Positions 34,444-43,633 of a stretch of 64,000 nucleotides of DNA are shown one piece after another. The stretch covers positions 62,001 through 126,000 of the forward strand of contig JAISLI010000017.1 of NCBI GenBank assembly GCA_031291035.1, read 5' to 3'. A model generated the notes under the pieces. That model saw only the letters and a list, made by a program, of their open reading frames with translations. It had not been told where the DNA came from and searched no databases. Every line of letters begins with the position of its first letter. Positions within the stretch are counted from its first letter, which is position 1. The position numbers were made by a program, and so were the translations under genes. Origin of the DNA: Desulfovibrio sp. Its GTDB lineage: Bacteria; Desulfobacterota; Desulfovibrionia; Desulfovibrionales; Desulfovibrionaceae.

Positions 34444-34486
34444 AAGTCCCGCAAAGTCCAAAAAACCTTGTGGGACTTTAATTTTT
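34444..34486 (+). terminator. Rho-independent terminator after tRNA-Leu
   Basis: Stem AAGTCCCGCAA (34444-34454) pairs with TTGTGGGACTT (34468-34478), with one G-T pair, followed by TAATTTTT. Confidence 0.82.
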
Positions 34487-34643
34487 CAGCGATTGATCGT
34501 CTTGGGTAGTCCCGAAAAGTCTGTGGACATCGCCGCAAAGCGTCGGTATTTTTAACGGTAGGAAGAGGACTTGGAAAAATCCGTTAAAAAAATACCGTCA
34601 ACCTCTCCGGCCTTGTGCGGCAACACTTTCGGAGGGAGCTACC

Positions 34644-34751
34644 ATGAAACTGACGGATACTTTATTTTTGAGCTTGTCTCATAAGGTCTTTGCTGGCAGT
34701 ATCCAATCCACGGAAATTGATATGGATATGTCAGCAACCTTTCGAGGCTGA
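34644..34751 (+). CDS. Possible 35-residue peptide upstream of hsdR
   Basis: An ATG at 34644 follows GGAGGGAG. The 35-codon frame starts MKLTDTLFLSLSHKVF and its stop ends 4 bases before the hsdR start. This spacing would allow coupled translation of hsdR. No family was recognised. It may also be the remnant of a longer gene lost at the island border. The rest of 34487-34755 shows nothing else convincing. Confidence 0.35.
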   Translation: MKLTDTLFLSLSHKVFAGSIQSTEIDMDMSATFRG

Positions 34752-34755
34752 CCCT

Positions 34756-37149
34756 ATGCCCACTGAAGCCGATACCTGCCGCACATACATCACGCCCGCT
34801 TTACAGGCTGCCGGGTGGGAGTCGGGGCATCATTCCATCGGCGAACAACGCACATTCACGGATGGGCGCATTGTGGTTCACGGCAACCGCGCCACCCGTC
34901 GCCAAGGCAAACGCGCTGATTACATCCTTTTTTACGCCAGTGATTTTCCTCTTGCCGTGGTCGAGGCCAAGGCCGAGGACAAGCCTGCCGATGACGGCCT
35001 GCAACAGGCCAAGGACTATGCGGACATTCTCGGCCTGAAATTCGCCTATGCCAGCAACGGCAAAGAAATCATTGAATTTGACAGTATCACCGGTATCGAG
35101 CGCCGCCTTGCCGCATTCCCCACACCGGAGGAACTTTGGGCGCGACTGTGCGCCGGAGAACAACTGAGCAATGACGCGGCCGGTCGTTTGCTGACGCCGG
35201 TCAATCACTCTGCCGGAAAAGAACCGCGTTACTATCAGCGCATTGCCGTCAACAATGTCGTGCGGGCCATAGCCCAGGGGCAAAAACGCGTCCTGCTGAC
35301 TATGGCCACAGGCACCGGCAAGACCTTGGTGGCTTTCCAGATTTGCTGGAAACTCTGGTCGTCCAGGTGGAACCTCAAGAACGACCCTGCCCGCAAGCCT
35401 CGCATTCTCTATCTGGCTGACCGCACTTTTCTGGTGGATGATCCCAAGGACAAAACCTTTGCCGTTTTCGGCGATGCCCGGTATAAAATTGAGGGCGGCA
35501 ACATCGTCCACAGCCGCGAACTCTACTTTTCCACCTATCAGGCTATCGCCAAAGACGCTAATCGTCCCGGCTTGTACCGTGAATTCACGGCGGATTTTTT
35601 TGACCTGATCATCGTGGATGAATGCCATCGAGGCAGTTCCAAAACAGAATCCAACTGGCGGGAGCTTCTTGAATACTTTGCCCCCGCCTGCCAGCTTGGC
35701 CTGACCGCCACGCCTCTGCGCGAGGAAAACCGCGACAGTTACCTGTATTTCGGCAATCCCGTGTATCAATACAGTCTGCGCCAGGGCATTGAGGACGGTT
35801 TTCTCGCCCCTTACCGCGTACACCGCGTTGTCACCCGGTGGGACGCCACAGGCTGGAGACCGGGCAAGGACGAGCTTGACCGCTATGGCCGGGAAATTCC
35901 CGACGAGGAATACACCACCGCCGATTTTGAGCGCCGCGTAGCTCTGCGTGCCCGCACTCAGGCCGTTGCCGCGCACCTTACGGATTTTTTGAAAAAGACC
36001 AATCGGTTCGACAAAACCATTGTCTTCTGTGTGGATCAGGAACACGCGGCGGAAATGCGAACCGCCCTGAACAACCTCAACGCCGATCTTGTCCGGCAAT
36101 ATCCCAACTATGTCTGCCGCGTCACCGCCGACGAGGGCGACATCGGACGCGGCCACATGCAGAAGTTTCAGGATGTGGAAATTGATGCCCGCAGTCCGTT
36201 TATCCTCACCACATCACAGCTTTTAACCACAGGCCTGGACGCGCCTACCTGCCGGAATGTCGTGCTGGTTCGTCTGGTCAACTCCATGGTGGAGTTCAAG
36301 CAGATTATCGGACGCGGCACTCGCGTACGCGAAGACTACGGCAAGCTCTGGTTCAACATCCTCGACTATACCGGCACAGCAACCCGCAACTTTGCCGACC
36401 CTGACTTTGACGGCGAACCGGCCTTCGCCACGCAGGAAGAAATCGACGAATACGGGCAAATCAAGAACATTGTCGTTGAAACGCCCGAAGAGCCGGAAAG
36501 CGGGGACGCGGAAACGCCGCCGGGTGTTCCTCCTGTGGAAGAACCGCCGTTGCCTCCTGATTCTCCCCCCGGCGAACCGCGCAAGTTTTACGTTGACGGC
36601 GGGCAGGTGGAGATCGTCGCCGAACTGGTCTATGAACTGGATGCCGACGGCAAACAGCTTCGCGTGGTTACGCTTGCCGACTACACTGCCGAAAAAGTGC
36701 GCACTCTCTGCCCGGATCAGGAATATTTGCGCGCCCGCTGGAGCAACGCCGGGCAACGCGCCGACATCATCCGCCAACTTGTCGAACGCGGCATTGACTT
36801 TTCCGCCGTGGCCGCGCAGGCTGGCAGACCCGACGCCGATCCCTTTGATCTGCTCTGCCATTTGGCGTTTAACGCGCCAGTGCTGACCCGCCGCCAACGC
36901 GCCGAGCGCGTAAAAAAGGAACAGGCCGCGTTCTTCACGGCCTACGGGCCGAAGGCCAAAGCAATTTTGGACGGCTTGCTGGAGAAATACGCGGCGGACG
37001 GAGAATGGCAATTCACCCTGCCGGACGTGCTGAAAGTGCCGCCTCTTTCCGGCTACGGGAATGTGAACGAGATTATGGAAAAATTCGGCGGCGCGGATGA
37101 ACTGCGTGACGCTGTGGAACAACTTCAATCGCTGTTGTATGCGGCATAA
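34756..37149 (+). CDS. hsdR: Type I restriction endonuclease subunit R (EcoEI-like)
   Basis: A 797-residue restriction and translocation subunit. The N-terminal nuclease has the D...ExK motif around VVEAKAE near residue 75. The SF2 helicase follows with Walker A MATGTGKT near residue 187, DECH in motif II and QIIGRGTRVRED in motif VI. A proline-rich linker near residue 590 leads to the EcoEI-type C-terminal region that binds the methylase. The ATG at 34756 is preceded by GAGG; the longer frame from 34690 overlaps the small upstream peptide. Its hsdM and hsdS partners are 5 kb downstream, separated by three AT-rich genes. Base use is GC-rich like hsdM. Confidence 0.93.
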   Translation: MPTEADTCRTYITPALQAAGWESGHHSIGEQRTFTDGRIVVHGNRATRRQGKRADYILFYASDFPLAVVEAKAEDKPADDGLQQAKDYADILGLKFAYASNGKEIIEFDSITGIERRLAAFPTPEELWARLCAGEQLSNDAAGRLLTPVNHSAGKEPRYYQRIAVNNVVRAIAQGQKRVLLTMATGTGKTLVAFQICWKLWSSRWNLKNDPARKPRILYLADRTFLVDDPKDKTFAVFGDARYKIEGGNIVHSRELYFSTYQAIAKDANRPGLYREFTADFFDLIIVDECHRGSSKTESNWRELLEYFAPACQLGLTATPLREENRDSYLYFGNPVYQYSLRQGIEDGFLAPYRVHRVVTRWDATGWRPGKDELDRYGREIPDEEYTTADFERRVALRARTQAVAAHLTDFLKKTNRFDKTIVFCVDQEHAAEMRTALNNLNADLVRQYPNYVCRVTADEGDIGRGHMQKFQDVEIDARSPFILTTSQLLTTGLDAPTCRNVVLVRLVNSMVEFKQIIGRGTRVREDYGKLWFNILDYTGTATRNFADPDFDGEPAFATQEEIDEYGQIKNIVVETPEEPESGDAETPPGVPPVEEPPLPPDSPPGEPRKFYVDGGQVEIVAELVYELDADGKQLRVVTLADYTAEKVRTLCPDQEYLRARWSNAGQRADIIRQLVERGIDFSAVAAQAGRPDADPFDLLCHLAFNAPVLTRRQRAERVKKEQAAFFTAYGPKAKAILDGLLEKYAADGEWQFTLPDVLKVPPLSGYGNVNEIMEKFGGADELRDAVEQLQSLLYAA

Positions 37150-37166
37150 AAAGAGCTCTATAAATT

Positions 37167-39137
37167 ATGACAAATTCATCTTCCTCTCGCAGTCTTATTA
37201 CCCCGCATGATCAGACTTTGCGTACCGTTTTCAATACACAAAGATCCTATTTCATCGACATCTATCAACGTGAATATAAATGGTTGGAGAAGAATGTAAG
37301 AACACTTCTTGACGACATCGAAATTCGATTTAGTCAATACGAGCGCACGAAAGGCGAACCAAAAGAAATCCAAAAAGATGTGTTGGAGCGATTTGAGCCA
37401 TATTTTCTCAATACATATCTTACATCGACAGTTACAGGTACTACATTTATTGTAGATGGACAGCAGCGATTGACCACGTTACTGCTCATTCTTATCAAGT
37501 TCTATCGTATTCTGAAAATAGTGGAGGAAGCCCCAGGCAATCAAGGAAAGACTTTTAGCTCAAAAGCCGTCGAGAAATTTATCTTTGAGACCGATGATTT
37601 TGGGACAGTAAATAGGTTTAAGATATTTAATGAAAATCGCGAAGCTGCATTTAAGGCTTTGGTGGATTCTGCTACTATTGATATAACAGATCAAACTCGC
37701 ACTCGTATAGTAGAAAACTTCAACAAGGTGATTGAACCATATTTTGAAACATTCCTCAAGAGCCAACCGCTAGGGGAATACGATTTGGTCAAAATGACAT
37801 ATTATCTCTCCTATCTACTTGATAGGGTATCCATTGTAGAAATTCGCATTGAACGGCAGGAGAACGTTGCAATGATTTTCGAGGTCGTAAATGATCGCGG
37901 ATTGGGATTACGGCCTTACGAAATTCTCAAGGGAAAACTTATTGGTAACTTAAGTGAAGAGAAAAAGGAGCAGGCAAATAAGGTCTGGACAGACATGCAA
38001 GAGCGTTATTTTAAGGTCAAGCTGAAGAATACAACGGAAACAATTCTGGACCTTGATCAATTTTTTAAAACATTCTTTCGTGCAAAATTTGCCGATAGTG
38101 AGAACGAATATGAAAAATTTGAGGGTGATTATCACTACGAAATATATCGCAATGATCGAGTAAAAAGGTATTTTGGAAATTATCAAGACAAAAATTTACT
38201 CTTCAAACGCATCACTCACGACATCAACTATTACGCCAGCCTGTATTTGGAGTTGCGTACAAGTTATGAACACGAATATCTGATATTTAATAAATTACTC
38301 GATCAAAATCAACAGTATTTACTTATTATGTCGGCAGTAAAGCTAGACGATTTAGAGCGTGTACAAAAAATTGATGATATTGCCGCTAAGTTTGATCAAT
38401 TCCATACCGTATTGAGATTGCTGAATGCCTATGATAGCAATGATTTTCAGCGTCTTATTTACGCGTTAAATAAGGATATTCGCGATAAGTCGTTAACTGA
38501 CAGCAAATCCCTCTTCGATGTAAGCCTTATCAACAGGTTAGAGAGCGAAAACATCATTCAACAAGGACAATGCACTTCTACACTCCAAATTTTTGAGTAT
38601 GAACGCTTTAAAAATATTCGCAACCAGTGGGCAAATTTCAGTAAATATATCCTTATGCGGATAGATAGGTATCTTGCTAGTGTTTTAGATAAACCATCAT
38701 ATACCAGTGAGAGTCTTGATGAATTGGAAGATCGTTTTAACAAAAATAATCTAAAGCGTCATGCTATGCATTTAGAACATATCTATACACAGCATGATGC
38801 AAACCGTGCTTTATTCACATCTAATGGACATTTTGACGAAAGTTTATTTCAACAGAAGCGTAATCTTCTAGGAATGGTATTGCTATTAACGGACAAAATG
38901 AATCTTAGTAGTAACGATGAAATTTACTCTGAAAAACAACATACATATGGAAAAAGCAACATAATTTGGAATGAACTTCTTGTTGGGCACATTTCAAACA
39001 TAGATAAGCAAAAATTACCTAAAGAATTGCAAATTGATCCAGTGAAACCTATTAATTCTGTATTCCCACCCGATGCAATTGAAGCTCGCCAAAGAGCTAT
39101 GTTCGATGTAATTAAACGAATTTGGGGAAACGTGTAA
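37167..39137 (+). CDS. DUF262/DUF1524 (GmrSD-type) protein
   Basis: A 656-residue protein with the DUF262 signature DGQQRLTTL near Asp97, preceded by a YQREYKW element, and NDRG near residue 245. The C-terminal part has a histidine nuclease-like motif HLEHIY near residues 535-538, matching DUF1524/HNH. GmrSD-family proteins are type IV nucleases or NTP-dependent DNA-targeting enzymes. It starts 17 bases after hsdR but is strikingly AT-rich, unlike its GC-rich neighbours, and shares this with the next two genes. That marks a separate origin. Function with SIR2/HerA or as an independent defence is unresolved. Confidence 0.8.
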   Translation: MTNSSSSRSLITPHDQTLRTVFNTQRSYFIDIYQREYKWLEKNVRTLLDDIEIRFSQYERTKGEPKEIQKDVLERFEPYFLNTYLTSTVTGTTFIVDGQQRLTTLLLILIKFYRILKIVEEAPGNQGKTFSSKAVEKFIFETDDFGTVNRFKIFNENREAAFKALVDSATIDITDQTRTRIVENFNKVIEPYFETFLKSQPLGEYDLVKMTYYLSYLLDRVSIVEIRIERQENVAMIFEVVNDRGLGLRPYEILKGKLIGNLSEEKKEQANKVWTDMQERYFKVKLKNTTETILDLDQFFKTFFRAKFADSENEYEKFEGDYHYEIYRNDRVKRYFGNYQDKNLLFKRITHDINYYASLYLELRTSYEHEYLIFNKLLDQNQQYLLIMSAVKLDDLERVQKIDDIAAKFDQFHTVLRLLNAYDSNDFQRLIYALNKDIRDKSLTDSKSLFDVSLINRLESENIIQQGQCTSTLQIFEYERFKNIRNQWANFSKYILMRIDRYLASVLDKPSYTSESLDELEDRFNKNNLKRHAMHLEHIYTQHDANRALFTSNGHFDESLFQQKRNLLGMVLLLTDKMNLSSNDEIYSEKQHTYGKSNIIWNELLVGHISNIDKQKLPKELQIDPVKPINSVFPPDAIEARQRAMFDVIKRIWGNV

Positions 39138-39210
39138 ACATTTCTAAATTATCTCATACGTCATTCATACGCTAATTGCTGCTGATGCGGCGTAAACACA
39201 CGAGAATAAT

Positions 39211-40356
39211 ATGCCAACAGTCGATGACCTTGCGCCTCTTAAAGAAAAACCATTCAAAGATGCCATGGATAAGCTTGAAGAACTAATGACACAGAATGGA
39301 CGTGCATTTCTTCTTGGTGCTGGGTGTAGCAAATGCGCAGGACTTCCGCTCATGGCAGAACTGACGAGCGAAGCTTTATCAAGCCCAGAACTTGATGAGA
39401 GTAGTAAAAATATCCTCATGGCTATGCAGTCAAATTTTATAGGCTCCAGTTTTCCGAATATCGAAGACTATCTAAGCGAGCTAATAGATCTCCTGGCTAT
39501 TGCAGATCGTCGTACAACGAGAAACGCAAACAAGAAAGAAATTGAACTAGACGGGAAAACTTACAGCGTAACTTCTCTACGGGATGCAACTGAACACATC
39601 AAGCATGCTATCGCTAAGGTAATTGATAAGGACATTTCCATCGAAACTCATCAAAAATTTGTCAAGGCAGTGCATCGTCCTGTTCGCCCCGGGAAATTTA
39701 CTGGTAATCAATGCGTAGATTACCTTATGCTGAACTACGATACTCTCATTGAAGATGCTTTAGCATTAGAACAAGTTCGTTTTGCTGACGGCATTGATGG
39801 TGGTGTGACTGGCTGGTGGAACGCAGATACTTTTTCTAACGATAATTTGTCAGCGCGAGTCCTGAAACTCCATGGCTCTATCAACTGGTGTCAGTTCCAA
39901 GATGATACTCTCCCTCGCCGCCTGTCAAACTCAATTAAAGGAACTGCAATCAGTGACCAACGTATCGTTATTTGGCCAGCATCAACTAAATATCGTGAAA
40001 CACAACTAGATCCATATGCACAATTAACAACCTTAGCTCGCAAAATCCTCCGTCCAAAGGAAGGAACGCAGCGAGTATTGGTAATCTGTGGCTACAATTT
40101 TGGAGACTCTCATATCAACCTTGAGTTAAACAGTGCATTGCGAGAATCCAGAGACTTGACATTAATTGTTTTTTGGTCTGATGAAATACTGCATGAAGTG
40201 TTGAAGCAGTGGCACGATGACACGTCAGTCCGCGAACAAATTTTGATCTTTGGTAAACGAGGCTTTTGGCATGGAGATACAGAAACCCACGCATCAATTG
40301 ACTTGCCATGGTGGAAATTTGAAAACATCACACGGCTGCTTGGGGGTGAACGATGA
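39211..40356 (+). CDS. SIR2-domain NADase-like protein (SIR2-HerA defence)
   Basis: A 381-residue SIR2-fold protein. The NAD-binding loop is FLLGAGCSKCAGLP (Gly36-Gly38), followed by LNYDTLIED with Asn175, LKLHGSINW with His221, and GYNFGDSHINLEL. The Asn and His needed for NAD cleavage are present, so it should be active. In established SIR2-HerA systems the SIR2 subunit depletes NAD after phage sensing. Its 3' end overlaps herA by 4 bases, a sign of a paired complex. AT-rich like its neighbours. Sequence suggests a defence NADase more than a deacetylase. Confidence 0.85.
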   Translation: MPTVDDLAPLKEKPFKDAMDKLEELMTQNGRAFLLGAGCSKCAGLPLMAELTSEALSSPELDESSKNILMAMQSNFIGSSFPNIEDYLSELIDLLAIADRRTTRNANKKEIELDGKTYSVTSLRDATEHIKHAIAKVIDKDISIETHQKFVKAVHRPVRPGKFTGNQCVDYLMLNYDTLIEDALALEQVRFADGIDGGVTGWWNADTFSNDNLSARVLKLHGSINWCQFQDDTLPRRLSNSIKGTAISDQRIVIWPASTKYRETQLDPYAQLTTLARKILRPKEGTQRVLVICGYNFGDSHINLELNSALRESRDLTLIVFWSDEILHEVLKQWHDDTSVREQILIFGKRGFWHGDTETHASIDLPWWKFENITRLLGGER

Positions 40357-42119
40357 GCAGAGAATTGCGCAATCCCAATGACACAATTGATAATCTTGCT
40401 ATCGGCAAGATTATCGAGATTGATGGTTCACATATCGTTGCGGAGCTAAATCCGAATCTTGTTGAATTATCACGTATTTATGCAGGCGAAACTTATCCGA
40501 TTGGTCAGTTCGGCTCTATCGTCAAAATTCACTTTGGTCGGCGTCTCATCTTTGCTTTCGTCGGTCGTCTGCGCATGAAATCGGATTATGAGGCAGAACG
40601 TGGACTCGCTTCACAGGCTTCCGGTGACGAGCGCATTGTAGAAGCTGACCTTTTCGGTGAAGGCGAATGGGTATTGGATTCAACCTCTACTCCACCAAAA
40701 TGGGTACTAAAGTTTGATCGTGGCGTGGCTACATATCCTTTGCCACAGCAAACCGTTTATCTAACCCCAAAAAGTGAAATTCGCCACATTTACGGTCAAG
40801 GTAAAGGCAAGACAGTTCTGCTCGGTGCGCATGTTGGTTCAGGTGGGACACCATGTTACGCTGATATGAATGAATTGCTCGGTAAGCATACAGCAGTTCT
40901 TGGCTCAACTGGCGCAGGTAAATCTGGGACTGTTGCTGCAATTCTACATAGCATCCTTGAACGTGGTGAAATCGCTCATTACACCAAATGGCAGCCAACA
41001 ATTATTATCCTTGATCCGCATAATGAATATGGTACTGCTTTCCAAAACCATAAACGTCTTTCTACCGATGAAGGAACTTTGTCTCTACCTTATTGGATGC
41101 TCAATCTAGATGAAACGATTGCTCTTTTTATTGGTAAAACAGAATATGCTGCGACTTCTCAGTTCAATATCGTTAAGAATGCTTTGCTCGCCGCAAGACT
41201 AAAAGGTGCCGAAAATATTCAAGGACTCGACTCAACTAAATTAACTGTTGATGCGCCTGTGCCATATTTACTTGGTGATCCTTCCGGTTTAGATGAATTC
41301 GGAAAGCTCAATGGAATAATTTATGATACTGGATTTGTTGGCGCAGTCAATGCACAGCGGCCTAGCAACAGTAATAAAAAAGACCATGAAGATTACAATA
41401 AGGTTCTTAAAAAATTGGATTCGCTTCTTAAGGATCAACGAGTAAATTTTATGATGAAGCCTTGGGATGGTACAAATGATCCATTAGTCTATATCATAGG
41501 ACAATTACTTGGTGGTGATCAATCTTTGCGAGTAGTTGATTTATCGGGTGTACCAAATGAAGTTGCAGGGACAGCAAGCGCAGCAATTGCGCGTACTCTA
41601 TTCTTAATAAAAGTCTGGCAAACACCAGAAGCACGGGAATCCAGTCCAGTCCTTTTAGTCTGTGAGGAAGCACATCGCTATGTTCCAAATGTAGGAGCAG
41701 CACAATATGAAACTGCCCAAGAAGCTGTACGCCGTATTGCAAAAGAAGGGCGTAAATATGGCATCGGACTATTTTTAATATCGCAACGACCGAGCGAGGT
41801 CGAAGCAACTGTCCTATCACAATGCAATAGCTGGATTGTATTACGTATTACAAATGATGCTGACCGTGAACATGTTCGTTCAATTTTACCGGATTCGATG
41901 TCTGGCTTCACTAAAATGCTGTCGAGCTTGCGCCGACAAGAAGCTATTTTCGTCGGGCAGGCTGCGGTGCTTCCCTCTCGAATTCTTGTGAGAACACTCG
42001 AATCCAATCAGTTACCACGTTCACATGATGTTGATTTTGACAAGGGATGGCAAAAAGATCCTATGACACCTGAACATCTGATATCAATTGTAGAGCGTTG
42101 GCGTTATCAACAGAGATGA
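40353..42119 (+). CDS. herA: HerA-type hexameric ATPase (SIR2-HerA defence)
   Basis: A 588-residue FtsK/HerA-family ATPase. The N-terminal HAS-like beta barrel is residues 1-140. Walker A is GSTGAGKS at Gly184-Ser191, Walker B LLVCEEAHRY at Glu438/Glu439, with a following SQRPSEV sensor and a conserved arginine-rich RITNDADREHVR. It forms a 4-base overlap with the SIR2 gene and an ATGA overlap with hsdM. HerA proteins usually work with NurA in repair; a paired SIR2 gene points to phage defence. AT-rich compared with the hsdM that follows. Confidence 0.88.
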   Translation: MSRELRNPNDTIDNLAIGKIIEIDGSHIVAELNPNLVELSRIYAGETYPIGQFGSIVKIHFGRRLIFAFVGRLRMKSDYEAERGLASQASGDERIVEADLFGEGEWVLDSTSTPPKWVLKFDRGVATYPLPQQTVYLTPKSEIRHIYGQGKGKTVLLGAHVGSGGTPCYADMNELLGKHTAVLGSTGAGKSGTVAAILHSILERGEIAHYTKWQPTIIILDPHNEYGTAFQNHKRLSTDEGTLSLPYWMLNLDETIALFIGKTEYAATSQFNIVKNALLAARLKGAENIQGLDSTKLTVDAPVPYLLGDPSGLDEFGKLNGIIYDTGFVGAVNAQRPSNSNKKDHEDYNKVLKKLDSLLKDQRVNFMMKPWDGTNDPLVYIIGQLLGGDQSLRVVDLSGVPNEVAGTASAAIARTLFLIKVWQTPEARESSPVLLVCEEAHRYVPNVGAAQYETAQEAVRRIAKEGRKYGIGLFLISQRPSEVEATVLSQCNSWIVLRITNDADREHVRSILPDSMSGFTKMLSSLRRQEAIFVGQAAVLPSRILVRTLESNQLPRSHDVDFDKGWQKDPMTPEHLISIVERWRYQQR

Positions 42120-43633
42120 AAATTCCCATCACCCCCCAATCTCTCAGCACCCTACTCAAATCCGCCCGCGACATCATGCGCAAAGACAAGGGGCTGAACG
42201 GCGACCTTGACCGGTTGCCGTTGCTGACCTGGATCATGTTCCTAAAATTTTTGGACGATCTGGAGATTCAGCGCGAAGGCGAGGCCAAACTGGCGGACGA
42301 TCCCTTCAAACCAGCCATTGAAGCGCCGTACCGCTGGCGGGATTGGGCAGCCCAGGCCGACGGCATCACCGGCGACGAGTTGCTGGCCTTCATCAACAAC
42401 GAGGAAACCACAAGGCCGGACGGTTCATGCGGAGCCGGGCTGTTCCGCTATCTGCGCACCCTTTCCGGCAGCGGCGGAGACGACCGGAGCGAGGTCATCG
42501 CCGCCGTGTTTCAGGGCGTGGATAACCGCATGAAAAGCGGCTACCTCTTGCGGGACATTATCAACAAGATCGGCGGAATCCATTTCACTTCCAGCGACGA
42601 ATTGCACACCTTGGGCGCGCTCTACGAATCCATGCTGCGGGAAATGCGCGATGCCGCCGGAGATTCCGGCGAATTTTACACCCCCCGGCCCGTGGTGCGC
42701 TTCATGGTGGCCGTGAGCGATCCGCGCCTGGGCGAAACCGTTCTTGACCCGGCCAGCGGCACGGGCGGCTTTCTGGTGGAAACCTACAATCACCTTGCGG
42801 CTCAAGTCAAAACCGTGGCCGACCGCACTGTCTTGCAGGAACGCTCCCTGTTCGGCTGCGAACCCAAACCCTTGCCCTATCTGCTCTGCCAGATGAACTT
42901 GCTCCTGCACGGCCTGGACGCGCCACGCATTGACCCCGGCAACGCCCTGCGCCACAAGCTCACGGACATCGGCGAACGCGAGCGCGTGGACGTGATCCTG
43001 ACCAATCCGCCTTTCGGCGGCGAGGAGGAAAAGGGCATTCAGGGCAATTTCCCGGAAGACAGGCAGACAGCGGAAACCGCCCTTCTGTTCCTGCAACTCA
43101 TCATGCGGAAATTGCGGCGTCAGGGCGGCAAAGCCCGCGCCGCCGTTGTCGTGCCCAACGGCACATTGTTTGGCGACGGCGTGTGCGCCCGCATCAAGGA
43201 AGAACTGCTCCGGGAGTTCAATCTGCACACCATTGTCCGCCTGCCCAACGGCGTATTCGCGCCCTATACCGGCATCCCGACCAATATCCTGTTTTTTGAC
43301 CGCTCCGGCCCGACGGAGACGGTTTGGTATTATGAGCAGCCCCTGCCCCAGGGCCGAAAAAACTACACCAAGACCGCTCCCATCCAGTTTGAGGAATTCG
43401 CCGCCTGCATGGAATGGTGGAACCAGCGGGAGGAAGACGAACGCGCCTGGAAGGTTCCGGCGGACGAACTTTTGAACAACGGCTGCAACCTTGACCGCAA
43501 GAATCCGCATGGTAAAGAAGACGTGGCGCACAGGCCGCCGGAGGAAATCGTCGCCGGGATTCTGGAAAAAGAGCAACGCATTGCCGGAATTGTTGGGAAT
43601 ATTCAAAATCTTCTGTCGAAGCGCGGGCAATGA
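42116..43633 (+). CDS. hsdM: Type I DNA methyltransferase subunit M
   Basis: A 505-residue N6-adenine methyltransferase. The N-terminal HsdM helical domain (DIMRKDKGLNGDLDRLPLL) precedes the SAM motif DPASGTGGF near residue 218 and the catalytic TNPPFGG near residue 298. The start is the ATG at 42116, which overlaps the herA stop. The GC-rich composition resumes abruptly here. A usual type I operon would put hsdM directly beside hsdR, so the intervening three genes look inserted. It overlaps hsdS by 4 bases. Confidence 0.95.
   Translation: MKIPITPQSLSTLLKSARDIMRKDKGLNGDLDRLPLLTWIMFLKFLDDLEIQREGEAKLADDPFKPAIEAPYRWRDWAAQADGITGDELLAFINNEETTRPDGSCGAGLFRYLRTLSGSGGDDRSEVIAAVFQGVDNRMKSGYLLRDIINKIGGIHFTSSDELHTLGALYESMLREMRDAAGDSGEFYTPRPVVRFMVAVSDPRLGETVLDPASGTGGFLVETYNHLAAQVKTVADRTVLQERSLFGCEPKPLPYLLCQMNLLLHGLDAPRIDPGNALRHKLTDIGERERVDVILTNPPFGGEEEKGIQGNFPEDRQTAETALLFLQLIMRKLRRQGGKARAAVVVPNGTLFGDGVCARIKEELLREFNLHTIVRLPNGVFAPYTGIPTNILFFDRSGPTETVWYYEQPLPQGRKNYTKTAPIQFEEFAACMEWWNQREEDERAWKVPADELLNNGCNLDRKNPHGKEDVAHRPPEEIVAGILEKEQRIAGIVGNIQNLLSKRGQ

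Noticed and set aside
37167..42119. BREX or DISARM system
   Set aside because: No PglX, PglZ, BrxC, DrmA or similar proteins are present; the methylase is an ordinary HsdM.
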